A stretch of DNA of 35,581 nucleotides. It comes from CAZDGV01 sp964505195. Lineage in GTDB: Bacteria > Bacteroidota > Bacteroidia > Chitinophagales > Chitinophagaceae. Made by a program: the position numbers and the translations under genes. Under the pieces are notes generated by a model. It saw only the letters and a list, made by a program, of their open reading frames with translations, was not told the DNA's origin and did no database searches. Shown here one piece after another: positions 8,944 to 17,262 of this stretch. Within the stretch, counting starts at the first letter, position 1; the number at the start of each line of letters is the position of its first letter. The DNA lies in NCBI GenBank assembly GCA_964505195.1, contig CAZDGV010000016.1:1-35581 (forward strand), given 5' to 3'.

Positions 8944-10608
8944 TTAGAGCAGTCGGAAGCGTTGGCCGTCGAATAGTCCCAAATCGCTTAGTTTGAGATC
9001 GGGGATAACCAGCAAGGCCATAAAGGAAAGCGTCATAAAAGGTGCTGAAAGATTACTACCCATCTGCTTTGCCATGGCATCGATCTTGCTATACGTTTGC
9101 GCAACCGTGTAGCCATCTTCGGTACTCATTAATCCTGCAATGGGTAGTGGAAGCATGGCTTCTATCCATTTATTTTCATCGCGATAGCATGCACAGATAC
9201 CGCCCTTTTCTTCAATCACTTTATTTACAGCATAGCAGATGCTTTCAGCATCAACGCCAACAGCAATGATGTTATGACTATCATGTGCAACCGAAGAGGC
9301 AATAGCTCCTTTTTTTAATCCGAAATGCTTTACAAATGTTTTTGCAACCGGCGCATCTTTATAGCGGTTTACTACGACCATTTTCAGCAAGTCTTTTTCA
9401 ATATTGGAGTGCAATACATTGTTGTTTAATGAAAAAGAAGTGATGGGCTCTAATAGCTTGCCTGTTATGAGCTGTCCGTCGCGTGCTTCTATTACCAGTA
9501 CCTGTTCAAAATTTTCCTCTTCACCCCATTTTTGAAGTGGATAAATGAAATCCTGAATTGTTTTTGGGCTGCAGTCGAACTGATTGATGAGCATGCGACA
9601 ACCGGTTCCCATTTTTGTTTTGCCATTTTCTGCTACACATGCACCGTCAATATAAGTTTGCTTTACCTTAAAGTTGTTGAGATCGCTCACTATAATAAAA
9701 TCAGCTGCATCATTCATTCTAAGCAACCCGTTCCGCATTCCATAGTGCAGCACAGGGTTGATACAGGCTGCTTTCAATACTTTAAATACATCTATGCCTT
9801 TGTTGACTGCTCTTGCGCAGAGCTGATTGATATGACCTGCTACCAAACTGTCGGGATGTTTGTCGTCGCTGCAAAACATGATTGCATTTTCATGATCTTC
9901 TAGTAAGTCGATCAGTGCATCAAAGTTTTTAGCTGCGCTTCCTTCACGAATGATGATCTTCATGCCATGTTGCAGCTTATCCAGCGCTTCATCTTTTGTA
10001 AAGCATTCGTGGTCTGTTGAAATGCCTGCACTGATATAGCGTGCTGCGTCGTTGCCCCTTAAGCCAGGTGCATGTCCGTCGATCGGTTTATTGCATGCTT
10101 TCGCTGCTGCTATTTTTGCCATCAGATCAGTGTCTTTGTTCAATACGCCCGGAAAATTCATCACTTCACTGAGATAGTAAATATCCTCTTTCTTTAAAAG
10201 CAGTTCTACATCTTTAGCGTTCAGACTTGCACCTGCTGTTTCAAAAATGGTAGCAGGCACACAGCTTGGTGCGCCAAAATGAAATTTAAAGGGAACGGTC
10301 TTTCCGTTATCAATCATGTATTCAACACCCGCCAGGCCGCATACGTTGGCAATTTCATGCGGATCGCTGATAGTGGCAACTGTTCCATGTACTACTGCCA
10401 TTCTTGCAAATTCTGCGGGCACCAGCATTGAGCTTTCTATGTGTACATGGCTGTCTACAAATCCGGGCAGTATGTAATCCGCTTCCTGTTTTTCTTCACC
10501 TTCTTCGGTAATGTTCTCAATTTTGCCTTCCGAAATCGCCACCGTTCCGTATCGTATCGATCGGTTTTGAATGTTTACGATATTTCCTTTTATCTGAAAG
10601 CTGTTCAT
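8944..10608 (-). CDS. ade: Adenine deaminase
   Basis: Amidohydrolase-superfamily enzyme of 554 residues that converts adenine to hypoxanthine and ammonia in purine salvage. The metal-binding motif DSHVHIESSMLVP (H54, H56) is followed by the family-specific GTVATISDPHEIANVCG, the active-site stretch GHAPGLRG, DHECFTKDEA and a C-terminal adenine-deaminase domain with SVAHDSHNIIAVG and GGICA. Length and motif order match bacterial Ade. The ATG at 10608 fits the family start. It is divergent from nothing and lies 58 bases downstream of the amidase stop on the same strand, so co-transcription is possible but not required. Confidence 0.94.
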   Translation of the reverse strand: MNSFQIKGNIVNIQNRSIRYGTVAISEGKIENITEEGEEKQEADYILPGFVDSHVHIESSMLVPAEFARMAVVHGTVATISDPHEIANVCGLAGVEYMIDNGKTVPFKFHFGAPSCVPATIFETAGASLNAKDVELLLKKEDIYYLSEVMNFPGVLNKDTDLMAKIAAAKACNKPIDGHAPGLRGNDAARYISAGISTDHECFTKDEALDKLQHGMKIIIREGSAAKNFDALIDLLEDHENAIMFCSDDKHPDSLVAGHINQLCARAVNKGIDVFKVLKAACINPVLHYGMRNGLLRMNDAADFIIVSDLNNFKVKQTYIDGACVAENGKTKMGTGCRMLINQFDCSPKTIQDFIYPLQKWGEEENFEQVLVIEARDGQLITGKLLEPITSFSLNNNVLHSNIEKDLLKMVVVNRYKDAPVAKTFVKHFGLKKGAIASSVAHDSHNIIAVGVDAESICYAVNKVIEEKGGICACYRDENKWIEAMLPLPIAGLMSTEDGYTVAQTYSKIDAMAKQMGSNLSAPFMTLSFMALLVIPDLKLSDLGLFDGQRFRLL

Positions 10609-10665
10609 ATAATGATTTGCTGTTGATGCTTATGCGCGTAGAGATGATGCGTTAAAGATAAATGA

Positions 10666-12102
10666 TCACTGCTTTATTATTCGTTCTGTAATTGAGCGGT
10701 TGCCTATCTGAAGCTGCAATATATAGACGCCCGGTGTTAGGGTTGCCGTTTCTTTAATTGTGTACTGTATCGTGCCATTCCAAATTTCCATTTTTGAGCG
10801 AAAAAGTTCACGACCATCTATATGCAGCAGGCGATATTGTACTTTTTCCGGTGATGCCAGCGTCAGGCGAATTACTGCAATGTCACGAACAGGATTGGGC
10901 AGCATGCTGAAGCCGGTGTTTGCAACCAAATTAGGCAGGGCTGTAAGTGTGCATCCACTTTCATTAAATTGTTTCACGGATGTTCTTACGGCAGGCAGGG
11001 TATTGAAAAATGCCGTACCGGGGCATTCAGTAGCACAGCCTTGTCGGTGACCTGAAATTGTATTCAGTTGTACGTTGCTGCTGCTGTGAAAAGTGGTTGC
11101 CGTTGGATCGATGTTTCGCTGGCAGCTCTTCCATGCCAGCAAACGGGTTAGCGTATTGTTGGCTGCTTCAGTAACTGTTTGATTCGTATAGGTTCCCAGC
11201 ATACAAACGCCCATCGTACCGGCATTGAAACCGCAAAAATGTGCACCTGTAATATCATCAGTACTGCTTTTAAAGCGGCCTTCAAAGAGTGTTCCGTCAG
11301 GGGCAATCAGCCAGTTGTAGCCTATGTCTGAAAAGCCGTTTGTGCCGGTGTGAAAATTCCAGATGCTTAGTACCACCGCCGGCCAGTTAGTGTTGGTATT
11401 TGAACCCGCTGAATGGTGTATCACCAGATGGGTTACGTTAGTGCTGGAAGGATTCCAGCTCACTTGCGGACAGTTCCAACCGGCGCGGTTTACGAAAGTT
11501 GGTAGGGGGCAGCTGCAGTTTTGCGATTCGGTGCTATTATCTGTTACAGGCCATGGAGCCGTGGGGTCAACTTTTAGATTTGGTTGCAATACAGGGTTGC
11601 CCGGACTGAAAAAATTCAGCAACAGCGCGTCGGCAATATTTCCTTTTTTGCTGAGGTTGCTTTGAACACGCAGTTGGTAAAAGCGATAATTGCGATCGAG
11701 CTCCATCAGGGCAGAAACAAAACTGTATTTCGTTTTTTCATAGTGCTCATCCTTTGCAATTCTAATCCATGGATCCCATTGTTGACCGTCGGCTGAGAAG
11801 CGAATTTGCAGTTTTGTATTTTCTGCATCATCTTCTGCATCACTCCAAGCCATAGAAAAGGAGAGAAATGGTTCAATATGTTTCAGCCCAATAGGCTCCG
11901 GTTTAAAAATAAGTTCGGCAGCTTGTCGAACGCTGTTGATGGCGCCCTGTTCAAGGTCGTAATTTCCGGATTTGGTAAGTTTTTGCTGCAGATCTTTCAG
12001 ATCGGTGGTGCTGATGCGAACGATATTGGTTTCGCTGCCCTGCTGTGCCTGGAGGGTAACAGATAGTAGCAGCATTAAGGGCAGGATTAAATGGTGAAGC
12101 AA
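10666..12102 (-). CDS. Secreted N-acetylmuramoyl-L-alanine amidase (PGRP/Amidase_2) with T9SS C-terminal sorting domain
   Basis: Protein of 478 residues built from a signal peptide (residues 1-20, ending LQAQ), an N-terminal beta-rich region (to about 180), a PGRP/Amidase_2 domain (about 222-375) and a C-terminal type A sorting domain (about 400-478, FSMLPNPVRDIAVIRL to the end). Zinc ligands of the amidase are visible: H229/H230 in VIHHS, H352 in SGHRQG and C360 in ECPG. It should cleave the amide between muramic acid and the stem peptide, and the C-terminal domain marks it for export through the type IX system. The start appears to be TTG at 12102: a stop lies a few codons upstream and the first ATG falls inside the signal peptide. 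Confidence 0.9.
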   Translation of the reverse strand: MLHHLILPLMLLLSVTLQAQQGSETNIVRISTTDLKDLQQKLTKSGNYDLEQGAINSVRQAAELIFKPEPIGLKHIEPFLSFSMAWSDAEDDAENTKLQIRFSADGQQWDPWIRIAKDEHYEKTKYSFVSALMELDRNYRFYQLRVQSNLSKKGNIADALLLNFFSPGNPVLQPNLKVDPTAPWPVTDNSTESQNCSCPLPTFVNRAGWNCPQVSWNPSSTNVTHLVIHHSAGSNTNTNWPAVVLSIWNFHTGTNGFSDIGYNWLIAPDGTLFEGRFKSSTDDITGAHFCGFNAGTMGVCMLGTYTNQTVTEAANNTLTRLLAWKSCQRNIDPTATTFHSSSNVQLNTISGHRQGCATECPGTAFFNTLPAVRTSVKQFNESGCTLTALPNLVANTGFSMLPNPVRDIAVIRLTLASPEKVQYRLLHIDGRELFRSKMEIWNGTIQYTIKETATLTPGVYILQLQIGNRSITERIIKQ

Positions 12103-12236
12103 AGCAATTAAATTTTACTCAAATTACAGGTTTACGGGCTTTTTTTCAATTTCTCATACCATTTATCATAAATGCATGCCACAGCGCCGGAGATCAACTC
12201 TTTCCTTCGTATTTTCAAAGCTCTAAATGATCATAT

Positions 12237-15200
12237 ATGAAAAGATTGGTATTGCTGATTTCGGCACTATGTATTTCGAGCATACTGTTTGCTCAAAAGA
12301 AAAAAGCGACGGTTGTTTCTCCACCGCAAGCAGCAGAAGAGCAGCTTTACGGACACCTGAAATATCGCTCCATTGGTCCTTATCGCGGTGGGCGCAGTGC
12401 TGCCGTTGCGGGCAGTTATAAAAATCGTACAACATTTTATATGGGTGCAACGGGTGGTGGTGTATGGAAAACCACCGACGGCGGAAACAACTGGAAAAAT
12501 ATCAGCGACAAATATTTCGGTAGCAGCATCGGTGCAGTGGCGGTGGCTCCTTCCGATGAAAACGTTTTATATGTTGGCGAAGGTGAAAACACCATGCGCG
12601 GTAATGTGAGCGAAGGCCTTGGCGGAATGTGGCGCAGCGATGACGGCGGACGCAGCTGGAAAAACATTGGATTGAAAGATGCCCGCCATATCATTCGTAT
12701 TGTCATTCATCCACGCAATCCTGATGTCGTTTGGATTGCTGCTATGGGACATTTGTTTGGTCCTAATGAAGAGCGCGGTGTATTTAAAACGACCGACGGA
12801 GGTAAAACATGGAAGCGTACGCTTTTTGTAAACAATCAAACCGGAGCATCCGATCTGGTAATAGAGCCCGGCAATCCCACTACGTTGTATGCAGGTTTAT
12901 GGCGATTAATTCGTACACCTTATAGTTTGGAAAGTGGCGGTGAGGGCAGCGGTTTGTATAAATCAACCGATGGAGGAGAAACCTGGACGAATGTTTCTTC
13001 GAAAAAAGGTTTGCCCAAGGGTGTTTGGGGCATTGTGGGTGTGGCTTTTGCACCTTCCAATACAGAAAGAATTTATGCCATAATTGAAAATGCCAACGGA
13101 GGATTGTTTCGCAGCGATGATGCAGGTGAAAGCTGGCAGTTGGTAAGCAATGATAATAATATTCGTCAGCGCGCATGGTATTATACCAAGGTGTTTGTCG
13201 ATCCCAAAAATGCCGATGTAGTTTATGCACCTAATGTGGGCTTTATGCGCAGCAGAGATGGAGGTCGTAGCTTCCAGTCGCTCCGCACCCCCCATGGCGA
13301 CCACCACGATTTATGGATCGATCCTGAAGATCCGAATCGAATGATTGTTGCAGATGATGGCGGTGCACAGGTAAGCTTTGATGGCGGCAATAACTGGAGC
13401 ACGTATATGAATCAGCCAACGGCACAGTTTTACCGAGTGTCAACCGATAACAGTTTTCCATACCGAATATTAGGTGCACAGCAGGATAATAGTACGCTAC
13501 GGATAAAAAGTCGCACCACAGGACCGGGTATTACCGAGCAAGACTGGCAAGTAACAGCCGGCAGTGAAAGTGGTTATGTGGTTGCTGATCCTTCCGATCC
13601 TGAAATTGTTTATGGCGGTAACTATGGCGGCTATCTTTCTCGCCTCAATCATCGTACGGGAGAAAATCGTGCGATCAATGTTTGGCCCGATAATCCCATG
13701 GGTGCCGGTGCAGATGTGTTGAAATATCGTTTCCAATGGAACTTCCCCATTTTCTTTTCACCACATAACCCCAAGAAACTCTATGCAGCGGGTAATGTGT
13801 TGTTTGCAACAGAAAATGAAGGACAAAGTTGGAAGGCACTCAGCGGCGATCTCACTACAAATGATAAAACAAAGCAGGGTCCGAGTGGAGGCCCCATTAC
13901 TAAAGACAATACCAGCGTAGAATACTATTGCACCATTTTCACGGCGACAGAAAGTATTTTGGAGAAAGATCTGTTGTGGACCGGCAGTGATGATGGGCTT
14001 ATTCATGTAAGCCGAGATGGCGGAAAAAATTGGGAAAATGTAACACCAAAGAATGCGCCGGCTTTCATCATGTGGAACTGTGTGGAAGTAGATCCCTTCA
14101 AAAAAGGTGCAGCCTATTTTGTTGGTACGCGCTACAAGTTAGATGATTACACACCCTATATCTACAAAACAGAAGATTATGGTAAAAGCTGGAAGCTTAT
14201 CACCAATGGTATCAACACTCTCCATTTTACTCGCGCCCTTCGTGCCGATCAGAAGCGTGCAGGTTTACTGTATGCCGGTACTGAATTTGGCATGTATGTT
14301 TCCTTCGATGATGGCGGCAGCTGGAAGCCCTTTCAACTGAACCTTCCGGTAGTGCCCATTACTGATTTGGCAATTAAAGACAATGATCTGATTGTTGCAA
14401 CCCAGGGTAGAAGTTTTTGGGTGTTGGATGATTTGAGTGTACTACAGCAGGCAAAAAACGAAATTACGAATGCCAATTTGCATGTATTTGAAGTGCATCC
14501 GGCATGGCGTATGGTAAGTGCAGGATGGTCGGCCCGCAGAGGTATGCCGCAGAATATGGGCGCCAATCCGCCATCGGGTGCCGTGATCAATTATTTTGTA
14601 AAAGCTGCAACAGATAGTACCAAAGCAAACATTGCAATCATGGATAAAAACCGCAAGGTGATCAAAACTTTTGCGACCGATGGAAAAGATAAGATAGAAG
14701 TTGCCAGCGGTATGAATCAGTTTGTATGGGATATGCTGTATCCTGCAGCTGAGAGTGTTGAGGGGATGGTGTTGTGGAATGGTACTCCCGGCAGCATTTT
14801 AGCACCGCCCGGAAATTATTTTGCGAAGATCAAAGTAGGAGCTGATTCAGTTGAAGTTGCTTTCAGCATTAAGGCAGATCCCAACTATAACATTTCACAG
14901 GCCGATTACGAAGCACAATTTGCAATGCTGCATGCGATTCAGCAGAAGTTCAGTGAGGTACAGCTTGCTATCCGCGATATACGTTCATTGCGCACACAGA
15001 TTAATGATTTTGTAGCACGTCAGGGAAAGGATTGTCCGAAAGAAGTGAAAGAAATGGCAAGTGCTATTAATAAAGACATGACACAGGTAGAAGAAGCGCT
15101 TTATCAAACTAAGGCCAAGAGTAGTCAGGATGTATTGAATTATCCCATTCGCATCAACGACAAGCTGGGTGGGTTGTTTGATGTAGTGAGCAGTGGTGTA

Positions 15201-15356
15201 AATGCGCCTAGTCAGCAAGCCAAAGAAGTATTTGCCGATCTCAGTGCGCAGGCCGATGAGCAGTTAAATAAGTTTAAAAAACTGAAAGCCGAGCAGGTGG
15301 TACAGTTTAACCAACTGATTCGCGAAAAAGGATTGCCGGTGATCACTGTGAAATAA
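12237..15356 (+). CDS. Large exported BNR/sortilin-type repeat protein (WD40/YVTN-like beta-propeller)
   Basis: Protein of 1039 residues with a signal peptide (MKRLVLLISALCISSILFAQ). At least ten Asp-box (BNR) motifs of the form S/T-x-D-x-G-x-x-W are visible across residues about 80-700, for example TTDGGNNW, SDDGGRSW, TTDGGKTW, STDGGETW, SDDAGESW, SRDGGKNW, TEDYGKSW and SFDDGGSW. These build two beta-propellers as in VPS10/sortilin-type and glycosyl-hydrolase-like exoproteins. The C-terminal 300 residues form a separate region with a fibronectin-like stretch and a final helical segment (about 900-1030). Such proteins are numerous in Bacteroidota and mostly uncharacterised; no catalytic residues can be named, so I do not assign an enzyme activity. 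No T9SS sorting domain is seen at its end. Confidence 0.85.
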   Translation: MKRLVLLISALCISSILFAQKKKATVVSPPQAAEEQLYGHLKYRSIGPYRGGRSAAVAGSYKNRTTFYMGATGGGVWKTTDGGNNWKNISDKYFGSSIGAVAVAPSDENVLYVGEGENTMRGNVSEGLGGMWRSDDGGRSWKNIGLKDARHIIRIVIHPRNPDVVWIAAMGHLFGPNEERGVFKTTDGGKTWKRTLFVNNQTGASDLVIEPGNPTTLYAGLWRLIRTPYSLESGGEGSGLYKSTDGGETWTNVSSKKGLPKGVWGIVGVAFAPSNTERIYAIIENANGGLFRSDDAGESWQLVSNDNNIRQRAWYYTKVFVDPKNADVVYAPNVGFMRSRDGGRSFQSLRTPHGDHHDLWIDPEDPNRMIVADDGGAQVSFDGGNNWSTYMNQPTAQFYRVSTDNSFPYRILGAQQDNSTLRIKSRTTGPGITEQDWQVTAGSESGYVVADPSDPEIVYGGNYGGYLSRLNHRTGENRAINVWPDNPMGAGADVLKYRFQWNFPIFFSPHNPKKLYAAGNVLFATENEGQSWKALSGDLTTNDKTKQGPSGGPITKDNTSVEYYCTIFTATESILEKDLLWTGSDDGLIHVSRDGGKNWENVTPKNAPAFIMWNCVEVDPFKKGAAYFVGTRYKLDDYTPYIYKTEDYGKSWKLITNGINTLHFTRALRADQKRAGLLYAGTEFGMYVSFDDGGSWKPFQLNLPVVPITDLAIKDNDLIVATQGRSFWVLDDLSVLQQAKNEITNANLHVFEVHPAWRMVSAGWSARRGMPQNMGANPPSGAVINYFVKAATDSTKANIAIMDKNRKVIKTFATDGKDKIEVASGMNQFVWDMLYPAAESVEGMVLWNGTPGSILAPPGNYFAKIKVGADSVEVAFSIKADPNYNISQADYEAQFAMLHAIQQKFSEVQLAIRDIRSLRTQINDFVARQGKDCPKEVKEMASAINKDMTQVEEALYQTKAKSSQDVLNYPIRINDKLGGLFDVVSSGVNAPSQQAKEVFADLSAQADEQLNKFKKLKAEQVVQFNQLIREKGLPVITVK

Positions 15357-15380
15357 ATTGAAGACAGGTTCAATACAATA

Positions 15381-15403
15381 TGGGGCGGCCGCAGGCCGCC
15401 CCA
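15381..15403. terminator. Strong GC hairpin after the BNR gene
   Basis: A perfect 10-base-pair stem (TGGGGCGGCC / GGCCGCCCCA) with a GCA loop begins 25 bases after the stop of the BNR-repeat gene. The stem is almost all G-C. No T-run follows, so it is not a textbook Rho-independent terminator; it may end or protect the transcript. Confidence 0.55.
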
Positions 15404-15446
15404 TAATCATTTATGCTCCAAAAGGGATGATTTTGATTTGATAACC

Positions 15447-15566
15447 TTGTGCCCTTTGTGAAAAACTTTGTGTCCTTTGTGGTTTAATACTTGCTGCCAA
15501 TTCATGCAGACTGAACTAGATAATTTGTGCCCTTTGTGAAAAACTTTGTGCTCTTCGTGGTTAATT
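15447..15566. repeat. Two degenerate direct repeats of about 41 bases
   Basis: Copy one (15447-15487) and copy two (15525-15566) share TTGTGCCCTTTGTGAAAAAC followed by TTTGTG, then a TCCTTTGTGG or CTCTTCGTGG variant and TTAAT. The copies start 78 bases apart. Inside each copy the unit CTTTGTG recurs. There is no open frame of note across them. They sit in the 281-base gap between the BNR gene and trmD, beside the GC hairpin. Confidence 0.7.
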
Positions 15567-15637
15567 ACTTAACGAACATGACGGTAGTTTAGAGCTCATT
15601 CTATTCATCTGAACTAAATATAAAATCAATGGAGCGC

Positions 15638-16318
15638 TCACTCGTCTCTCAGTAAATCCGGTCTGCGTTGCTTAGTGCGCTCCAGCGCCTGTTCATGTCG
15701 CCAGTCCTCAATTTTTTTCAAGTCGCCGCTTAGCAGTATGTCCGGCACTTTCCAGCCGTTAAAGTCAGCCGGTCGGGTATAAACGGGTGGGGCGAGGAGG
15801 TTATCCTGAAATGAATCGGTGAGGGCAGAAGTTTCATCATTGAGTACGCCAGGAATGAGCCGCCCGATGGCATCAACCAATACTGCGGCCGCCAGTTCGC
15901 CACCGCTGAGTACATAGTCGCCAATGGAAATTTCACGCGTAACATAGTGCGTGCGAATGCGTTCATCAATTCCTTTGTAGTGCCCACAAATCAGTAGCAG
16001 ATTTTTTTTCAGTGAAAGCTGGTTCGCCATGCTTTGATGAAAGGGGGCTCCATCAGGTGTGAGAAAAATAATTTCATCAAACGGAGCTTCTGCCTGCAGT
16101 GCTTCGATGGCTTTTGCAAGTGGTTCGCACATCATTACCATGCCAGCACCCCCGCCGTATTGGTAGTCGTCTACCTGTCCGTATTCATTTACGGCCCATG
16201 TACGCAAGTGATGCACGGTTACCTTCAGCAGGTTTTTCTCCTGCGCTCTTTTTAAGATCGAATGCTGAAAGGGGCTTTCGAGCAGTTCAGGTAAAACGGT
16301 AAGTATTTGAATGTGCAT
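15638..16318 (-). CDS. trmD: tRNA (guanine-N1)-methyltransferase
   Basis: SPOUT-class methyltransferase of 226 residues that methylates G37 next to the anticodon and so prevents +1 frameshifting. Motifs of the trefoil knot are visible: YGGGAGMVMMCEPLAKAIEAL (about 55-75), LLICGHYKGIDERI (112-125) and the SAM-binding ISIGDYVLSGGELAAAVLVDAIGRLIPGVL (131-160). The ATG at 16318 is directly preceded by a TATCTTTG box, so the transcript is probably leaderless or nearly so. It lies about 16 kb from rpsP and rimM, its operon partners in many other bacteria. The S4 protein gene lies 18 bases upstream on the same strand. Confidence 0.95.
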   Translation of the reverse strand: MHIQILTVLPELLESPFQHSILKRAQEKNLLKVTVHHLRTWAVNEYGQVDDYQYGGGAGMVMMCEPLAKAIEALQAEAPFDEIIFLTPDGAPFHQSMANQLSLKKNLLLICGHYKGIDERIRTHYVTREISIGDYVLSGGELAAAVLVDAIGRLIPGVLNDETSALTDSFQDNLLAPPVYTRPADFNGWKVPDILLSGDLKKIEDWRHEQALERTKQRRPDLLRDE

Positions 16319-16323
16319 GGTTG

Positions 16324-16331
16324 CAAAGATA
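16324..16331 (-). promoter_or_regulatory. -7 box of the trmD promoter
   Basis: TATCTTTG on the minus strand matches the Bacteroidota -7 consensus TAnnTTTG exactly and ends only 5 bases before the trmD ATG. No clear TTG-type -33 box was found at the usual distance, so the call rests on the -7 element. Confidence 0.5.
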
Positions 16332-16336
16332 AGTCA

Positions 16337-16723
16337 TCATTCTCCCATGAAGTCATTGAGGTCTCGCCGTTGCTTTTTGGTAGGGCGACCGATTTTGCTC
16401 AAACGTTTACCGGTATGAAAGGATGCTGCCAGAAATTGAAGTCGTTCAATTTCTTCAGCTGGCGTAATATCGATATAGTATTGAATGGCCTCGCTGTATT
16501 GTACGCGTTGGTGGAGCAGTCCGGTTACTTTAATACGCCAGCGTTTGGCTTCGGTTTTCACTTCATATTCATCACCCGGCTGTACTTGGCGGGATGCTTT
16601 ACAGGCATCGCCATTGTATTTCACTTTACCACTATCGCAGGCTGCCGCCGCCATACTGCGTGTTTTAAACAGCCGAATGGCCCAGAGATATTTATCGAGT
16701 CGCAGCTTTTCCTTCTCTGCCAT
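16337..16723 (-). CDS. S4 domain RNA-binding protein (Hsp15/HslR-like)
   Basis: Protein of 128 residues with an N-terminal S4 domain: LRLDKYLWAIRLFKTRSMAAAACDSGKVKYNGDACKASRQVQPGDEYEV (about residues 7-55), which matches heat-shock protein 15 type proteins that bind stalled 50S subunits carrying peptidyl-tRNA. The C-terminus is basic (KQRRDLNDFMGE preceded by RPTKK), as is common in this family. The ATG at 16723 is preceded within 4 bases by a TAATTTCG box (16728-16735, minus strand), suggesting a near-leaderless message. It lies just upstream of trmD on the same strand. Confidence 0.85.
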   Translation of the reverse strand: MAEKEKLRLDKYLWAIRLFKTRSMAAAACDSGKVKYNGDACKASRQVQPGDEYEVKTEAKRWRIKVTGLLHQRVQYSEAIQYYIDITPAEEIERLQFLAASFHTGKRLSKIGRPTKKQRRDLNDFMGE

Positions 16724-16727
16724 AGTG

Positions 16728-16735
16728 CGAAATTA
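16728..16735 (-). promoter_or_regulatory. -7 box before the S4 protein gene
   Basis: TAATTTCG on the minus strand is one mismatch from TAnnTTTG and ends 4 bases before the ATG at 16723, the same arrangement as at trmD. No -33 element is clear. Confidence 0.4.
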
Positions 16736-16887
16736 TGGAAAGCTGAGCTTGATTGGAAGAGCATATTTCTTCAATGGGAACTTCTTAGTAAAGCGGCGGT
16801 GAAATTTAGTGAGTGATTTTTGAGTATGGGAAAAAGAGGAGTAATATTATAACTGTGTTGATGTGCTTAATTGAGTAATAAAATTAG

Positions 16888-16932
16888 AATCAAAAAAGCT
16901 GTTACAATAAACTTTTAACAGCTTTTTTGATT
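16888..16932. terminator. Bidirectional Rho-independent terminator-like hairpin
   Basis: A perfect 17-base-pair stem (16888-16904 with 16916-16932) around an 11-base loop, with A-tracts on one arm and T-tracts on the other, so it can work on either strand. It lies 17 bases past the end of the broken cysteine-rich frame (stop at 16949) and seems to close the minus-strand island transcript before the host genes. Confidence 0.75.
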
Positions 16933-16948
16933 TAGAAGAGAGTAGAGA

Positions 16949-17170
16949 TTACCATTCTGCATGAATATTTCTGCAGCCCTTTTTGTCTTTTTTACTTATT
17001 GTGATATGTATCTCACCTGCATTGGAAGGAATCTGTTCTGCAATTTGTTTTCCGCATGTTATACCACCCAATTTAGTGCAGTATTTACAGTCGGCGCAAC
17101 CATGCAGTGCCGCATCTTTCGTATTAGTAGTAGCGGCCTCGTTTATAAGTTATAGCTGATTTTCACGCAT
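16949..17170 (-). pseudogene. Small cysteine-rich ORF interrupted by an in-frame TAA
   Basis: From the ATG at 17170 the frame reads MRENQL, a TAA stop, and then 66 open codons to the TAA at 16949. The open part carries five cysteines in the pattern C-x2-C-x2-C-x6-C plus one near the end (HGCADCKYCTKLGGITCGKQ ... KKGCRNIHAEW). A good Shine-Dalgarno-like AGAAAGG lies 3 bases before the ATG. The C-terminal part looks coding, but it has no start codon of its own after the stop, so this is most simply a gene broken near its start, or one that uses an unusual start. I do not recognise the family; the cysteine spacing would suit a small metal-binding or disulfide-rich protein. Confidence 0.35.
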
Positions 17171-17223
17171 AAACCTTTCTCTGTTAAGCTGATGTTTGAT
17201 AGAAACCAATACTTTTAATTTAT

Positions 17224-17262
17224 CTCACTAACCGCTATTGCAATTATGCCGTGTTGTTAGCC
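17224..17262 (-). repeat. Left flanking repeat, attC-like element
   Basis: Contains CCGTGTTGTTAGC (17249-17261), which matches CCGCTTTGTTAGC at 21435-21447 in 11 of 13 positions and in the same orientation. On the minus strand GCTAAC and GTTAG arms (17256-17261 and 17228-17232) can pair around a spacer with an ATTGCAAT palindrome. This layout resembles integron attC sites, whose ends read like AAC...GTT, but it does not match the core consensus fully. The last codons of the M23 gene run into it, as cassette genes often run into attC. Confidence 0.4.

Larger units (their letters stand above)
16724..17243. other. Intergenic stretch of about 520 bases at the left edge of the island
   Basis: No intact gene is visible between the S4 protein gene and the M23 gene. 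It holds the -7 box of the S4 gene, the long hairpin at 16888-16932, the interrupted cysteine-rich frame at 16949-17170 and the left flanking repeat beginning at 17224. A 64-codon plus-strand frame lies opposite the cysteine-rich frame and looks non-coding. Confidence 0.6.

Noticed and set aside
16961..17155. 64-codon plus-strand frame in the left island edge
   Set aside because: It lies exactly opposite the cysteine-rich minus-strand frame, whose residues look more like a real protein.
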